From the NCBI GenBank assembly GCA_036897095.1, contig JAYMSP010000035.1:1-64000 (forward strand): a DNA stretch of 64,000 bases, in the 5' to 3' direction. The stretch comes from Plantago elongata (lineage: Eukaryota; Streptophyta; Magnoliopsida; Lamiales; Plantaginaceae). The notes below the pieces were generated by a model that was given only the letters and a program-made list of their open reading frames with translations, was not told where the DNA came from and ran no database searches. The translations under genes and the position numbers were made by a program. Below, piece by piece: positions 24,201-36,074 of the stretch (positions are counted from its first letter, which is position 1; each line of letters opens with the position of its first letter).

Positions 24201-24887
24201 ACAGGAACTAGACCACAGAATCAGCTACTGTTTCTAAAGAGACATTAATATCTCTTCATATAGAACACAGCCAACTCAAACTCGTCCAACAACGTGTCTT
24301 ACACTCAGGTGCAGATATATGGATCTCCAAGTTAGGTTGGACAGAAATAAATAACCAAAAATACACATCTTCCATGAGATAGCAAGAACAACAACAACAA
24401 AGACTATACCAATTGCCACTAGCCAAGTCCATGATCTTATAAAAACCAGCTCACATTCACATGAGTCATATCTAAGGACACTATATCAGTTCCCCTTTAT
24501 AAGAAAGATAAAATTCTGAAGCAGATAAGATAAATAGACAACTAATTTTACCTGCCCACAGTAATTTCTCGAATTCACATCAGCTCCATTCTCCAGCAAC
24601 AGAGTCACAATCTAAAATTCCAAACCCACAAACATTCAACAACATAAAAATAAAAACACAAACAAATACGTCTTAAAAGAGGGAAAAGAACAAAAAGATT
24701 GAATTTTTACCTCATTGTGACCTTTAGAAGCACCAAAGTGAAGAGGAGAGTTAAGCCCACCAAAAGTGGAGTACTTTGCAAGGCAAGGATTGCAATCCAG
24801 CAGCATCTTTGCCTCCACAAAATCTCCATCTCTAGCTGCAGACACCAATCTCTCACCTGAAGCTGAGCAGCCAAATGAATTTCCCAT
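21253..24887 (-). CDS. XBAT33: E3 ubiquitin ligase XBAT33 (ankyrin-RING)
   Basis: RING-type ubiquitin ligase of the XB3/XBAT family. Ten coding exons (24887-24711, 24611-24552, 23623-23552, 23432-23296, 23099-22939, 22855-22797, 22606-22560, 22473-22330, 22121-22021, 21794-21253) give 499 residues. The start [20 protein letters not shown] matches XBAT33; Gly-2 suggests N-myristoylation and membrane attachment. Ankyrin repeats fill about residues 14-265 ([66 protein letters not shown]). The RING follows at about 305-365: CAVC, CTHELC, CALYLC, CPFC. The C-terminus keeps the family tail [20 protein letters not shown]. The exon start at residue 79 and frame continuity across all ten exons support the model. 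Confidence 0.95.
23855..24225 (-). repeat. Three diverged 124-bp tandem units in XBAT33 intron 2
   Basis: Units begin near 23855, 23978 and 24102 (spacings 123 and 124). Shared words in plus orientation are ATTAACAAGAATATCTACAT, AACTAGAATA, TTAGATGCTCATTTTTAAGA and ACTAGAGCA or variants. Copies differ at many sites, so the array is old. Confidence 0.6.
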
Positions 24888-25113
24888 TTCCACACAAGAT
24901 CTTAAGCTCTCTGAAGCTTCTTCACACAGATTGGATTTGTGGGTTGAGTGAAAGATGTTATTTTGGGTCAATTGTGTTGAGCAAGTTTTTCAAAAGTAAG
25001 GAAATGGAGAGGAGCTTGCTTAAAGAAATGAAGAAATATTTCTTGATTGTGTGTAGTGAAGAAGAGAGAGTCAATCTTGGAAGAAAGGGAAACACACTCA
25101 TTTTGTTTTTCAT

Positions 25114-25121
25114 TATTTATA
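25114..25121 (-). promoter_or_regulatory. TATA box of XBAT33
   Basis: TATAAATA on the minus strand, about 230 bases before the XBAT33 ATG, in a region otherwise free of such a motif. Position is compatible with a 5' untranslated leader of about 200 bases. Confidence 0.4.
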
Positions 25122-25149
25122 AGGGAGATGCAATAAAGTAAAAGGGGGA

Positions 25150-28100
25150 GGAAAATGGTAAAGGGAAAAGGACAAAATTGTGATTATATGAGGTTTTTCT
25201 TTAAAGTAGGTGAAATTTGACTAATTGTCATTTGCCAATATTGATGTGTGGGAAATATAGGTTTATGATTTTACACAATCTCATTAAAATGGGAGGGAAG
25301 GAGTATCTTTGTAACGAATAAAATTATAGTCTTTATAATAAATACGATAATGCATTTGAGCAACGTCATCCTATGAAATTACGAATAATAATGATTGAAT
25401 TTGGAACAATTCGACTTGGATTACAAGTGACTTGTGAGTTAGTCACTTGTAATTCAATATGATTCTTACTTTGTTATTTCTTGTATATCAACATGATTTG
25501 AAATATAATAGCATTATAAGAGTTTTATGAGAATTGCAGATGGGTGATTAATTTTAAAGAAGTCAGGCCATCTCTCCTAACATTCTATGTACTATTTAAG
25601 ATATTTGTCTGAAGTTGTTTGTTTTGTTTTTGTATATTAATATTAGGTCAAGTTATTTTTATTTACGGTATTATTTTTTGTACCATACTCAACTTGCAGT
25701 GCTTATTCAATTCTTTTCCATTATATATAATTTGAAATAAGTATTAGTGATAGAAGTTACTAGTTCCAGTTGCTTGTTAAGTTTTCATGATGTTAAATTG
25801 TTAGGTACTGCTATGATTATTAACAATAGTTATTGCAGTTCATTAGTACATTTACATAAGATTTAATTAAATTTTATAATTTATAACTTGAGGTCTTCAT
25901 TATATGGCATAGTGCCTTCAAAGTGAATGAAGCCATTTGTCCAGTCTAACTAGGGCTACTGCACTCTCATCCAATTGAGTTTGGTCAAGCATATAATGCA
26001 AAAAAAAGTCTGGTAGGACGGTAGAGAAGTCTCTCGTACGTGGTTACCATCGTGTAAATATTATTGAACGAAATAAGAGAAGTAAAAAGAAATTAAATTC
26101 CATTCCACTTAAATTAAAGGGACAGTAAATGCCTTATGGTATAAGTTGTGAGAGTTTTCGTCCGCGATCGATAAATATTAATGCTCTTTCCGTTCTTTTA
26201 ATAACTTCCTTACTTTTTTTTTTCAAAGTTACATTAAAAACTTCATAATTCGATAAATGAGAAGTTTTTACTCCACTAACTAATTCTTTATTATTTATCT
26301 TTCTATTATATTATTTAATAGCTCTTTTACTTTAACCCCACTTACAACTTCACTAATATAATTTCTCTTATAAATTTTTATTTTTTTAATTAAAGAAAAA
26401 GTAGTAAGTTAGGAAGATTTTATTAGACCGAAAAAAGTAGTATTCATTTAAGTTAATATTTCATCGTGCCGTGAGTCCAACACTTCAATTCACGATATAA
26501 CACAAACCTGCAATAGGTACGTAAGAGCTCGATCGGATGGGACTGACTAATCAATTCACATTAATCCCAATTTTATAGTAAGATTTACTACCACTTGTTG
26601 CTACTAATCATCAGCAGATGTTCATGTATATTAAATTATTGAATCTTTAGTACTGGTGTTACACTAGATCATGTCAAACCCAAGCTTAATTAAAATTATA
26701 CTCAAGTGAGTGGGTGGTAATGCAAATATTAAGAATAGTTAATTAATATCTAGAGATATATAATAGCACTGTCAATTTTATAAAAGAGCCACTAGTCGCA
26801 ATGGGACAATAACTACGAACCATTAAGCTTGATTCCATATATTTGTCCTAAGCAGGTAAGATATTCCTCACAAAGGAGCAGACAGGACCTCATATTCTAA
26901 CGCCATTATTAATACTACTATTTACTTATTTTATAATCTAATGAAGTCATTGGTTAATTTGTGATTATAACGAAGTACACTTTAATTGGTAAAAAATTTC
27001 ATCTTTAATTAATAGATTGGGATTCAAGTTACCCTTCAGCCGCTTAAGAAAAATTGATTAATTTGTGATTTTTGTTAATGAATTAAACATGGATGGCATT
27101 TCAATTTTCATAGTGCAAAGAAACGTTACATGAATGTGTTAGAATCCCGAATGAAACTACTCTGTCAATTGAGATTTTCATGCGACGACATTAGATGTGA
27201 TTGATAAGTATGCAACACATATACTAAAAATAGAGTAGATGTGTATGTTGCTTGTAAAATTACATGAGCTTATTTTGGTACATGCAATCAGATGGATTCA
27301 TTTGCCCTATGTAGCGTGAAGTTCATGCATTTGCATTTTTGTAAGCAACAAACGAAAGATACATAGTTAGATGGTCGATGGGGTGGAGTTAGAAGGGGTA
27401 TGTATATTGGGACATTTGCTCCCGAAACTTTTAGAAATTTTTCCGATTTGTTTGATTTCGCCAGTAACATTGAAAATTCTTCTCTCCAAACTTAAATTCA
27501 TGGCTATGTTGAATGTGTATGTGGACACCATACTTGATGTTGATGGTGTTGCTTAGAAGTTAGAACACCTATTAACTCCAGGAGATTCATTCGATGTGAT
27601 TTGAACATTGGGTCCAGGATCACGAAGGTTGTATATGGACTTATTTTGGCGTGGGCTTTTCTGGGCAAGTAGTGCTGAAGTCCACTCTGTATGTTCAAGC
27701 TGGGTTGAATCATATTTTAAGTCCGGATTTTAAACCAAATAACAAAAATATTTATTAATCCGTCTTCCAACATATTTTGTATACTTTAAATTTTAAACGC
27801 CTTATTTTAAGAACTAATGTCTATATATTGGTTTTTCTCAGGCTCGTATTTTTACACTGTTAATTTGGTTCGAGTCTCAATTTCTCGATGACAAAATGAT
27901 TATGATGTAGATATGTGAATGCTCTAATGTATTTCTAAATATAAGTTGTTTCATTAGTATCCTGTAATCTTTCCAAGTGTAAATTATAGAGGAACATTTG
28001 AGCTATATTTTTGCCTACTAATATTTATATTTAAGTCATGAAAACACACTTGTCTTTAGACTAATAGAAGAACAAGAATTTGGGGCCTTCACATCTCCTA

Positions 28101-28500
28101 CAGTTTTAGGTTATCTTGCAATAAAATTAATACGGAGATTTTAATGAGTTGACCACTTACACAAAAGATCGTATTTTGAAGAGATAGAATATACATTATA
28201 TATTTAGTTATATATATATATATATTATATTTAACTATAAATATTATAAATTTAGAAAATTCAAATAATATAAGTATAAAAACAATTGTTAAATATATAA
28301 TAATGTATGATGTTAAATATTTGATATTTTTAATTAAAATATAATGTTGATCGACAGTACAAATCACATTCGATGTTTTAAAAAGTAAATAAAATACGAT
28401 ATTGATATGGAACTACATATTAAATTGAATAAGTTTGTATTATTTATTAAGGGTAATATAAATACTAAGTAATTACACATCAGCTCCCTAATTAAGCGGA
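25150..28500. other. Gene-free AT-rich intergenic region
   Basis: The largest spacer of the left half. It holds a MITE-like repeat near 26180, a (TA)n run near 28207-28226 and AT-rich sequence. A moderately GC stretch at 27290-27720 has short open frames on both strands (for example 27371-27556) but no known motif. I see no host gene. Confidence 0.45.
26180..26455. mobile_element. MITE-like repeat, copy 1
   Basis: This stretch shares ordered words with 50330-50595: AACTAATTCTTTATTATT, the TTATTTAATAGCTCTT-type segment, CCACTTACAACTTCACTAAT, then AGTTAGGAAGATTTTATTAGA. The ends (CTCTTTCCGTTC at the left; GACCGAAAAAAGTAG at the right) are roughly complementary, as in the CTCCCTCCGTCCC-ended plant MITEs of the mariner/Stowaway type. 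No coding capacity. Confidence 0.5.
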
Positions 28501-28509
28501 CTAAAAGCC

Positions 28510-28517
28510 TATAAATA
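28510..28517 (+). promoter_or_regulatory. TATA box of UBP1
   Basis: TATAAATA about 245 bases before the UBP1 start codon; the pyrimidine tract that follows would then be transcribed as leader. Confidence 0.5.
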
Positions 28518-28577
28518 CACATTAACACCTACTCTTACCTTACCACTAACCACACCTATTGAGACCATCAATGTAAA

Positions 28578-28665
28578 TTTGTTTTTTCTTTTTTCATTTT
28601 TCTTTTTCTTTTTTTCCCTTTTTCTTTTTTTCCTTTCTTTCTTTCTTCTTTGTTTTCGTTCCTTG
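28578..28665 (+). promoter_or_regulatory. U-rich pyrimidine tract in UBP1 leader
   Basis: About 88 bases made almost wholly of T and C (TTTTTTCTTTTTTCATTTTT and on), between the TATA box and the ATG. In the mRNA this would be an oligo(U)-rich leader, the very type of sequence that UBP1 proteins bind. A second T-rich stretch precedes the exon 2 acceptor (29990-30030). Confidence 0.5.
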
Positions 28666-28754
28666 TTCGAAACTTTTCTTCTTCTCTCTCTAAGAACCCT
28701 AACTTTTGGGGGCAATTTCTTCTTCTCCGATCAGTCAATTTCGGTTGATAGAAA

Positions 28755-31700
28755 ATGCAGAACCAGAGATTGAAGCAGCAGCAACAGCAAGCTCTGATGC
28801 ATCAAGCTCTCCTCCAACAGCAGACGCTCTATCACCCTGGTCTCCTAGCTGCACCTCAGGTTTCATTTCGTTTATCGAGCTGATGATGATCTTTATCTGT
28901 TTGTGATTTTCTGTTTGATCGGTTGTTTTTCCGATCATTTCGATTTCAACACGTTAGCTGGTGTAATTGTAATGTAACCTTTTGTTAGAGTTTTCGAAAT
29001 TGCATTTATGTGTTTCTTCGATGATGTGGTCGTGTAGCTGAGCTAGATATTTATTGTGATTGAATTTCGGAAGCGAATGAGCTGTGAGGTTACTGAATAG
29101 TACTTTGTTTTTCTGATGATTATTCACTTTCTGCGATTGCAACATGTTAATGGATGTAATGCTTCTTTACAGTGAGCGTGTAGTTTTTGATACTATTCGT
29201 TGTGGTTGGAAATGAATAAGTAGTGAGTATACTGAATGTTGTTAGTTTCAGCTAGACTAGGTTCCGAATGGGCGTGTCGTGCTCCTTTCTAATTGGTAAA
29301 CGAGCTAGCATATTTTCATGAATGAAATTCTATAGTCAGGTTTTGCTTAACAGGAAATTTGACAGGATTCTTAAAAGAGGTTTTTACTTTCCAATGCAAT
29401 GCAATGTGACACACTGGAAATATCTGCTTGTATATGAAGAGGATAGATCAGTGAACTTGTAGAAGAGTAGGGATGGATTTATGTAGAGTGAGAGTTCTGA
29501 TTAATGGCTGGACTAAATTGAGAGAATTTTGTACCGATGAAATTACAAACTGGGAGATGGATTCAGGCTGAGAGTATCGGGAGAAGTGTTAAAATAACTT
29601 GAGTTAAACTGTTTTGCTTGCAGCTGGGGAAATATGACATTAAGAAGACCAGTATATAAAACAACAAGGCACATTGTTGATTATGGAATATGGAAACTGA
29701 AAAAGTTTTTGGTCTTCACTTATGTGCTTATAGAAGTTGTGCACTAGCAATTTCAGGGGTTTTGGATGTTTTGGATGCATTAGTTGCATGCTTAGGACTT
29801 AGGAGAATAATGAGGTTCACATATGCATCTTCTTGTGATCTACTTTCGTTTTGTTTTTAATTTATCTATCCGATTCTGTGTTTTCCTTTCTCTTCGAATG
29901 TCTATTCCTTGCAAGTCAGGAGTACTTTAATTTCAGCACTGTCGTTGGGGTAGATAGTTGTTGGACAAATAAATTAGGACTTCTTTTTCCCTTTGTTTTA
30001 TTTCTTTCTTTTTTACTTTTTTCATTTTGCAGATTGAGCCTATTCCAAGTGGGAATCTGCCTCCTGGTTTTGATCCAAATTCCTGCCGCAGTGTGTGAGT
30101 GTTGTTCAGGCACCTTTTTTTTTTCTTTTTTTCTTTCTTTCTCCCCATTGTTAAGACAATCTAGTCTATTTTTTTATACCTCCATCCCAACTTTCACCTA
30201 TAGTGTATGTATGTGGACATGTCTATTCAAACTTCTATTGCATATCATCTTTAGTTTCTCTAGCGGTCTAGCCTACTATGCCAGTATATCTGTGAAACAT
30301 CTATATGTCCTAGTGGTTGAAGTAATGAAGCTACTCTTTACATATGAACTGCGTCCTACAATCGATGTTATCATTTCATAATAATATCCAGAAGAGGTTC
30401 TTGTAATGGTAATCTACCTTGTCGAACATCCTTACTCCTTGAATTGTAACTTATGAGAGAATGCAGGTATGTTGGGAATGTTCACACAGGAGTAACTGAA
30501 CCTCTCCTCCAAGAAGTTTTTGCTAGTACTGGTCCGGTTGAAAGCTGCAAGCTTATTAGGAAAGAAAAGGTACCAAAACCTCACCTCGCGTTGATCTGGT
30601 TTATAGCATTGAGACATTTTTAATTTTCCCTGTTATGTTGTCATGTGCAGTCATCCTTTGGGTTCATTCATTACTTTGACCGCAGATCTGCGTCACTTGC
30701 AATATTTACCCTCAACGGGAGACAGCTGTAAGTATGGTTGAAAATATGTTTGCTCATCATAATATACCATTGTTTAACATAATTTTCTTACTGATTCTCA
30801 GGTTTGGGCAGCCCATCAAAGTCAACTGGGCCTATGCTAGTGGTCAGAGGGAGGATACGTCAAGTGGGTGTCTCTGCTTCTTTTTTTTAACACAAACATC
30901 TTATTTCTTTCAGTAATGTCTGATGAAGTTTATGCATCTTGTTCAGGCCACTATAATATCTTTGTTGGTGATCTTAGCTCAGAGGTCACTGATGCCATGT
31001 TGTATGCATGCTTTTCCGTGTTTTCTAGTTGCTCGTGAGTTTCCCCTTATCTCGTCCCCTTTTTTCCGGTTTCAATTTTTTTTGCTCCTTACACATATGT
31101 AGCATCAATAGACTAGGAAAGCGAACTATTTCATTGTATTTTGCTTCATAAATTCACTAATTTACGCATATTGGTTTCAGTGATGCAAGGGTTATGTGGG
31201 ATCAAAAGACTGGACGCTCTAGGGGGTTTGGATTTGTATCTTTTAGGAACCAGCAGGAAGCCCAAAGCGCTATAAATGATTTAAATGGTGGGTACAATTC
31301 ATAAACTTCAGTGGAAGCTCTCTTTAGTACCTTAAAGCTTTAAATGCACTTTGGTGTATGTCATAGATGACAAGTAATAAGTATTGTTTAAGCTAATTGC
31401 TTTATGGTCACTACATTCAGGAAAATGGCTTGGCAGCAGGCAGATCCGTTGTAATTGGGCAACAAAGGGTGCTGGTACCAGTGATGACAACCAGAGTTCA
31501 GATTCTAAAAGTGTTGTGGAATTAACAAATGGCTCTTCTGGTCAGTATATTGAAGGGAAAAACATTATCATATTAACTGGCACAGCCGATGCTTACATGC
31601 TTTTTTTTTTGCTCTTAGATGACATTAAAGAGGCACCGAGTGGTGATGCTCCTGAGAATAACCCTCAATTTACCACCGTGTATGTAGGCAATCTTGCTCC

Positions 31701-32960
31701 AGAGGTATGTTCTTTTGTTCCCTTCTAATGGAGTAGTATACTGAATTGCAGATTTGTAATCTCTGCTTCAGTTATCTGGCTGTTTTAACTTTTAATTTTT
31801 TCGGTTAGTGGAACATAAAGCAACTCGACTCCGAAAAGCTATTGCCAGATCATTATCTCCCTAAATATATTTCTTTCCAGTCTTTAAAAAAAATGTCCCA
31901 GTTTTTATCTTGACTAAAGTTAGGTGAATAGTGGATTTTCTTCATATGCTTATTTTGCCTTGGGTCACAGATCCTCTTAAGGTCAGTGTATTACAGAAGT
32001 TACAAAGTCATGAAACCTTCTTTTTTGATACTGCCAGGTAACTCAGACTGACCTTCACCGACACTTTCATGCACTTGGTGCTGGTTCAATTGAGGAAGTC
32101 AGAGTCCAGCGTGATAAAGGATTCGGTTTTGTGAGATACAGCACCCATGCAGAGGCTGCCATGGCTATAACAGTGGGAAATACTCGATCATTTCTCTGTG
32201 GAAAACAAATCAAGGTTTCCTCTTCTGTCCCCTTGCTTCAATTAGGACAAAGTAATTTTTTCTATATCCTATATGTGAAGTTGTGAACCATGGTTGACGT
32301 GCACTTCACAATTTTATCTAGTAAATGTGTTGTCCGGTTCATTGTATTGCACTGTCTGCGTGCACGTGAGAAATCCATATCTTACAGCATAAAGCATCAG
32401 TGTTTTTATAATTAGATAAACATTCACCAGATGTGTTTACACTTGAGTCCAGTGGCAAATGTTTTCTACAAGGAATCCTAGGACTTGATCACCATTCTTG
32501 CAAATAAATAATTGCTCTCAACGAGCTTTCTCTATAGTTTCTACCAGGATAGATTCTAGGGTATATAAGAAAGTTCATTTCTTTCTAAAACCAAGCACAA
32601 TGATATTAGGGTTATTGGTCCCGAGACTTCACATGATGTTAAAACCACTTCTTAACATAATATTGTATCCCGTGCATGCAGTGCTCATGGGGAAACAAGC
32701 CGACTCCACCAGGAACAAGCTCAAACCCGCTCCCACCACCTGCACCAGCACCCATGCCAGGCCTTTTCCCAACTGATCTCATGTCATATGACCGACAACT
32801 TTCTATGGGCAAGATGGGCAGCATTCAAACCCTCATGCAAGCACACGGTCAACTCCCTGTGAAGCCATCCATGGGAATGGGTGCCGGTAGTAGCCAGGCC
32901 ATATATGATGGTGGCTTCCCGAATGTTGCTGGTACCCAGCAACTTATGTACTACCAGTGA
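28755..32960 (+). CDS. UBP1: Oligouridylate-binding protein UBP1
   Basis: TIA-1-like RNA-binding protein that binds U-rich RNA, affects intron recognition and mRNA stability in the nucleus, and enters stress granules. Eleven coding exons (28755-28859, 30033-30094, 30467-30569, 30651-30727, 30802-30863, 30947-31034, 31181-31287, 31421-31540, 31619-31704, 32038-32214, 32682-32960) give 421 residues. The N-terminus is Gln-rich ([18 protein letters not shown]). Three RRMs lie at about 55-128, 139-215 and 258-330, each with RNP2 (VYVGNV, IFVGDL, VYVGNL) and RNP1 ([28 protein letters not shown]). The tail is Pro-rich and ends [17 protein letters not shown], as in UBP1A/B/C. Which paralogue it equals cannot be decided here. 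Intron 1 exceeds 1.1 kb. Confidence 0.95.
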
Positions 32961-32984
32961 TTTATCCAGTCTGCGGTATCCTGA

Positions 32985-33580
32985 ACTTGCAACAATTAGC
33001 CAATGTGGCCTTGTTTGAGTGTTTTTCCCCTTCTTTTTTTCCTTTTATTTAAGATGTAGGATGTTCTATCTTTAGAAGGATGGCTTTTCATGTATGTCTT
33101 GTATTGATCTGAAGTTATGAGCCATGAATTCTTCTTGTCTTGTAGGAATGTGTGCTTCTTGTCATCTCTTGACCATTCCTTCCTTTTTTTTCTTCAAATT
33201 AGACCCACTATTCTCGACTAATATAATTGAATTTAAATAGATCCGAGTAAAAAAACTGCCATTCGTTCTTGTATAAATTTGTACATTGTTAACACAGATG
33301 TCCAACTGCACACAGCACAACTAAACACACAATAAGTGATTAAGTTCTACTTCCGTTATATCGAACACTTGAGGTAAAGGCCGTACTGATATGGTCACTG
33401 AGTTTTATTATATAGTAAGGATTAAGGAAGATGGAACATAGAAATACACACCTAAAAATTCCAAGATAACACACTTTTGTACCAACACCACCACCCTATA
33501 TTCTTACACCTGCCCCAATTTGTTCCTCCATGACCATTATCTAATTTTTCAATGAAACAAAACCACCCATTACACAAATT
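32985..33580. other. UBP1 3' region and rhomboid promoter
   Basis: Contains the probable UBP1 3' untranslated region (to about 33130) and then AT-rich spacer. No further gene recognised. Confidence 0.4.
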
Positions 33581-33583
33581 CAA

Positions 33584-33665
33584 CCCACGACCCCATTAAA
33601 CCCATTCGTAATCCCACGACCTCATTAAACCCATTCATTATCCCACGACCCCATTTACACAACTA
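33584..33665. repeat. 29-bp tandem repeat, 2.8 copies
   Basis: Units beginning CCCACGACCCCATTAAACCC start at 33584, 33613 and 33642, an exact 29-bp period with few changes. It lies about 110 bases before the rhomboid gene ATG, so in its promoter or leader. Confidence 0.8.
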
Positions 33666-33774
33666 CACTAATGACCAGTCATAAGTTCACCAATTCCATT
33701 CAAACCTCATAACACAAACCAACAAACTCAGGCAACAAAGCCAAGAAGCAGAGTAGAGCAAAGAAGAACCAACA

Positions 33775-35129
33775 ATGCCGGGAAACGATATCGAAAGTAG
33801 AGGAGATAAGCAGCGCCCTGCAACAAGTCCTTACAAGAGTGAAGAGATTGAACCAGCCAACTGGGTGTCATGGCTGATTCCATTGTTTGTTCTTGCTAAC
33901 ATTGTTGTCTTCTTTGTGGAGATGTACTTCAATGACTGTCCCAAGCATGTCGGCACGTGTGTCGCGAGGTTCCTTCGCAGGTTTTCGTTTCAGCCTTTGA
34001 GGGAGAATCCTCTGTTTGGACCTTCTGGTAGCACGTTAGTACCGGCTTTCATCAATCTTGTTTGTTTTTCAGAGCATTTAGTTGTGTTTCAAGTGACTTT
34101 CGATTGCTTTATTTGATCTCGACGAAATCATAAATCAGGACCTTTTCTAATTTTCTTACAATCATTGTGTTTTGAAAGAATGGAGAAATTGGGAGCGTTA
34201 AGCTGGTATAGCGTAGTCCATCAGCATCAAGGCTGGAGGCTTATTTCGTGTATCTGGTTACATGCTGGAGTTGTACATCTTCTTGCTAATATGCTGAGCC
34301 TTCTCATTATCGGAATCCGCCTGGAGCAGCAGTTTGGTTTTGGTAAAACTACCACCTTTGTTTCCTGTAAGGCAAGTCTACAACACCATTGTAAAGTTAG
34401 TAATAGAGGGCTAATGTAATTTTTTCTGCAGTGCGTATCGGCTTTATCTATTTACTATCTGGATTTGGGGGAAGCATGCTCTCTACTTTGTTCATTCAAA
34501 ATGATATCTCTGTTGGTTCTTCCGGTGCTCTTTTCGGGATTCTTGGAGCTATGCTCTCCGAGCTGATCACCAACTGGTCTATATACTCCAAAAAGGTAAG
34601 CAACCGTTCTATGATTTAGTACGTTTTTGTTACATGTAGTATCAGGCGTTATTTGGCTATTTGAACATGTGATGGTGAATTATTCGTTCCTTGCCAGGTT
34701 GCAGCACTGGTGTTGCTGCTGGTAGTTGTTCTGATCAATTTAGGAATTGGAATTCTTCCCCATCTTGACAATTTCGCCCATGCTGGTGGTTTTTTGACGG
34801 GACTACTCCTCGGCTTTATTCTGCTGCCCCTTCCCCAGTTTGGGTGGATAGAACGCTACAGTGGATCTGATTCTGTTCGTGTAGGGTCCAAGTACAAACC
34901 TTACCAGTATGTTTTGCGGTTCATCTCTCTATTACTGCTACTCATATGGTGAGTGTAAAGTTCTCCTTGAACAAGTCTTGCATTACATAGACTTGGATTA
35001 CTAAACCATAGGATTATTTACTTATTCTGATTATATACACCACTCAAATGCAGGTTTACAGTTGGACTTGTGATGCTGTTTCGAGGAGTCAATGTAGGCG
35101 AACGTTGCCACCGGTGTTCTCACCTCTAA
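33775..35129 (+). CDS. RBL: Rhomboid-like intramembrane serine protease (RBL1/RBL2 type)
   Basis: Secretory-pathway rhomboid protease. Five coding exons, 33775-34034, 34179-34342, 34432-34595, 34698-34948 and 35054-35129, give 304 residues. After a soluble N-terminus come seven hydrophobic segments. The first is [20 protein letters not shown]. The loop [20 protein letters not shown] is the family's WR..HxxxxHxxxN motif. The catalytic serine lies in [14 protein letters not shown] and the catalytic histidine in [17 protein letters not shown]. Both are intact, so the enzyme should be active. The C-terminus ends early ([10 protein letters not shown], stop), whereas RBL1/RBL2 homologues as I recall continue through a CxxCHYLxCxPTSKWxC tail. 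The +1 frame right after still spells VLTSKWKCN, so a small indel has cut the Cys-rich tail. Confidence 0.9.
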
Positions 35130-36070
35130 ATGGAAGTGCAACAGAGGGCTTAATGCACCGTATTGGAATTGGATTATGTTATCATTCTGTTTGTCTTTTA
35201 GTCTTTGTTTACTGTAAACGCTTAATTAGTCTACTTCCTGCGTGTTAGTTTGGTGGAAGGAATAGGATATGTTCGAAGTGAACATTGTGTGCTAGTTTCT
35301 GCGAATAGAATACCTCTTCTTAGCTAGTTTGTTGCAAGAATTTGTTGGAAGTAAACACTGTGGGTTCACATTCTGGTAAAAACAATCATCAGAGGGAAAA
35401 ACAATTGGCTTAGAAAAAAATACTCACTGTACCATTACACTACACTATGTTTATGTCTTAGAAAAGGGAATAAAAGATTACAAAGAGTTGTGAAAGTCTT
35501 AGAAAATAGGCAAGTTTCTAGAGTCCTGCAAAACTGTATATTGTCTATGTCTATGTCTATGTTGGTGTAAACTGTTTCTCACATCAAATTGCAGCGCATG
35601 AATGTGAATAAACTTCAAACCACAATACAATACATATATGAATACAGATCTAAATTAGCAAGAGGAATATAGCATCAAATCACTTACTAAAACACAGTAT
35701 TCGAAAAGTAATCCACAAACTCGTTTTGCCATGAAATGTTTAACTAGAAGTAACTGAAGTGTATATACTTCGTAGAACACAACTGGCACAGTTTTTTACA
35801 TCAATACCAACAAAAACAATCTATGAAATACATGATACACTGATGGAGAAGATGGAAATCTAATGCCATGAATTCTGTTAGATTCGGATCCTCAAACTCA
35901 CAATTAATTCTGAACTAGGGTAGTTTCTACGCAGCTAAAAACGGATAGATGAAAGTAAGCTAGAAGAAGTATTAATCTGATTTCTACTGGATATAAAAGT
36001 AAGCTAGAAGCAGTACGTAGAAATCCATCAGGCGATTAGCTAAAGATGTTCATTGTATGTCAGTTAGCCT
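35130..36070. other. Intergenic, rhomboid 3' end to NAC-like 3' end
   Basis: Tail-to-tail spacer with untranslated sequence of both genes. A GTCTATGTCTATGTCTATGT short repeat lies near 35544-35562. No gene recognised. Confidence 0.4.
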
Positions 36071-36074
36071 GCAG

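Noticed and set aside
28509-28715. Lys/Arg-rich minus-strand open frame
   Set aside because: It is the complement of the UBP1 leader pyrimidine tract, so the Lys/Arg runs merely reflect poly-purine sequence.
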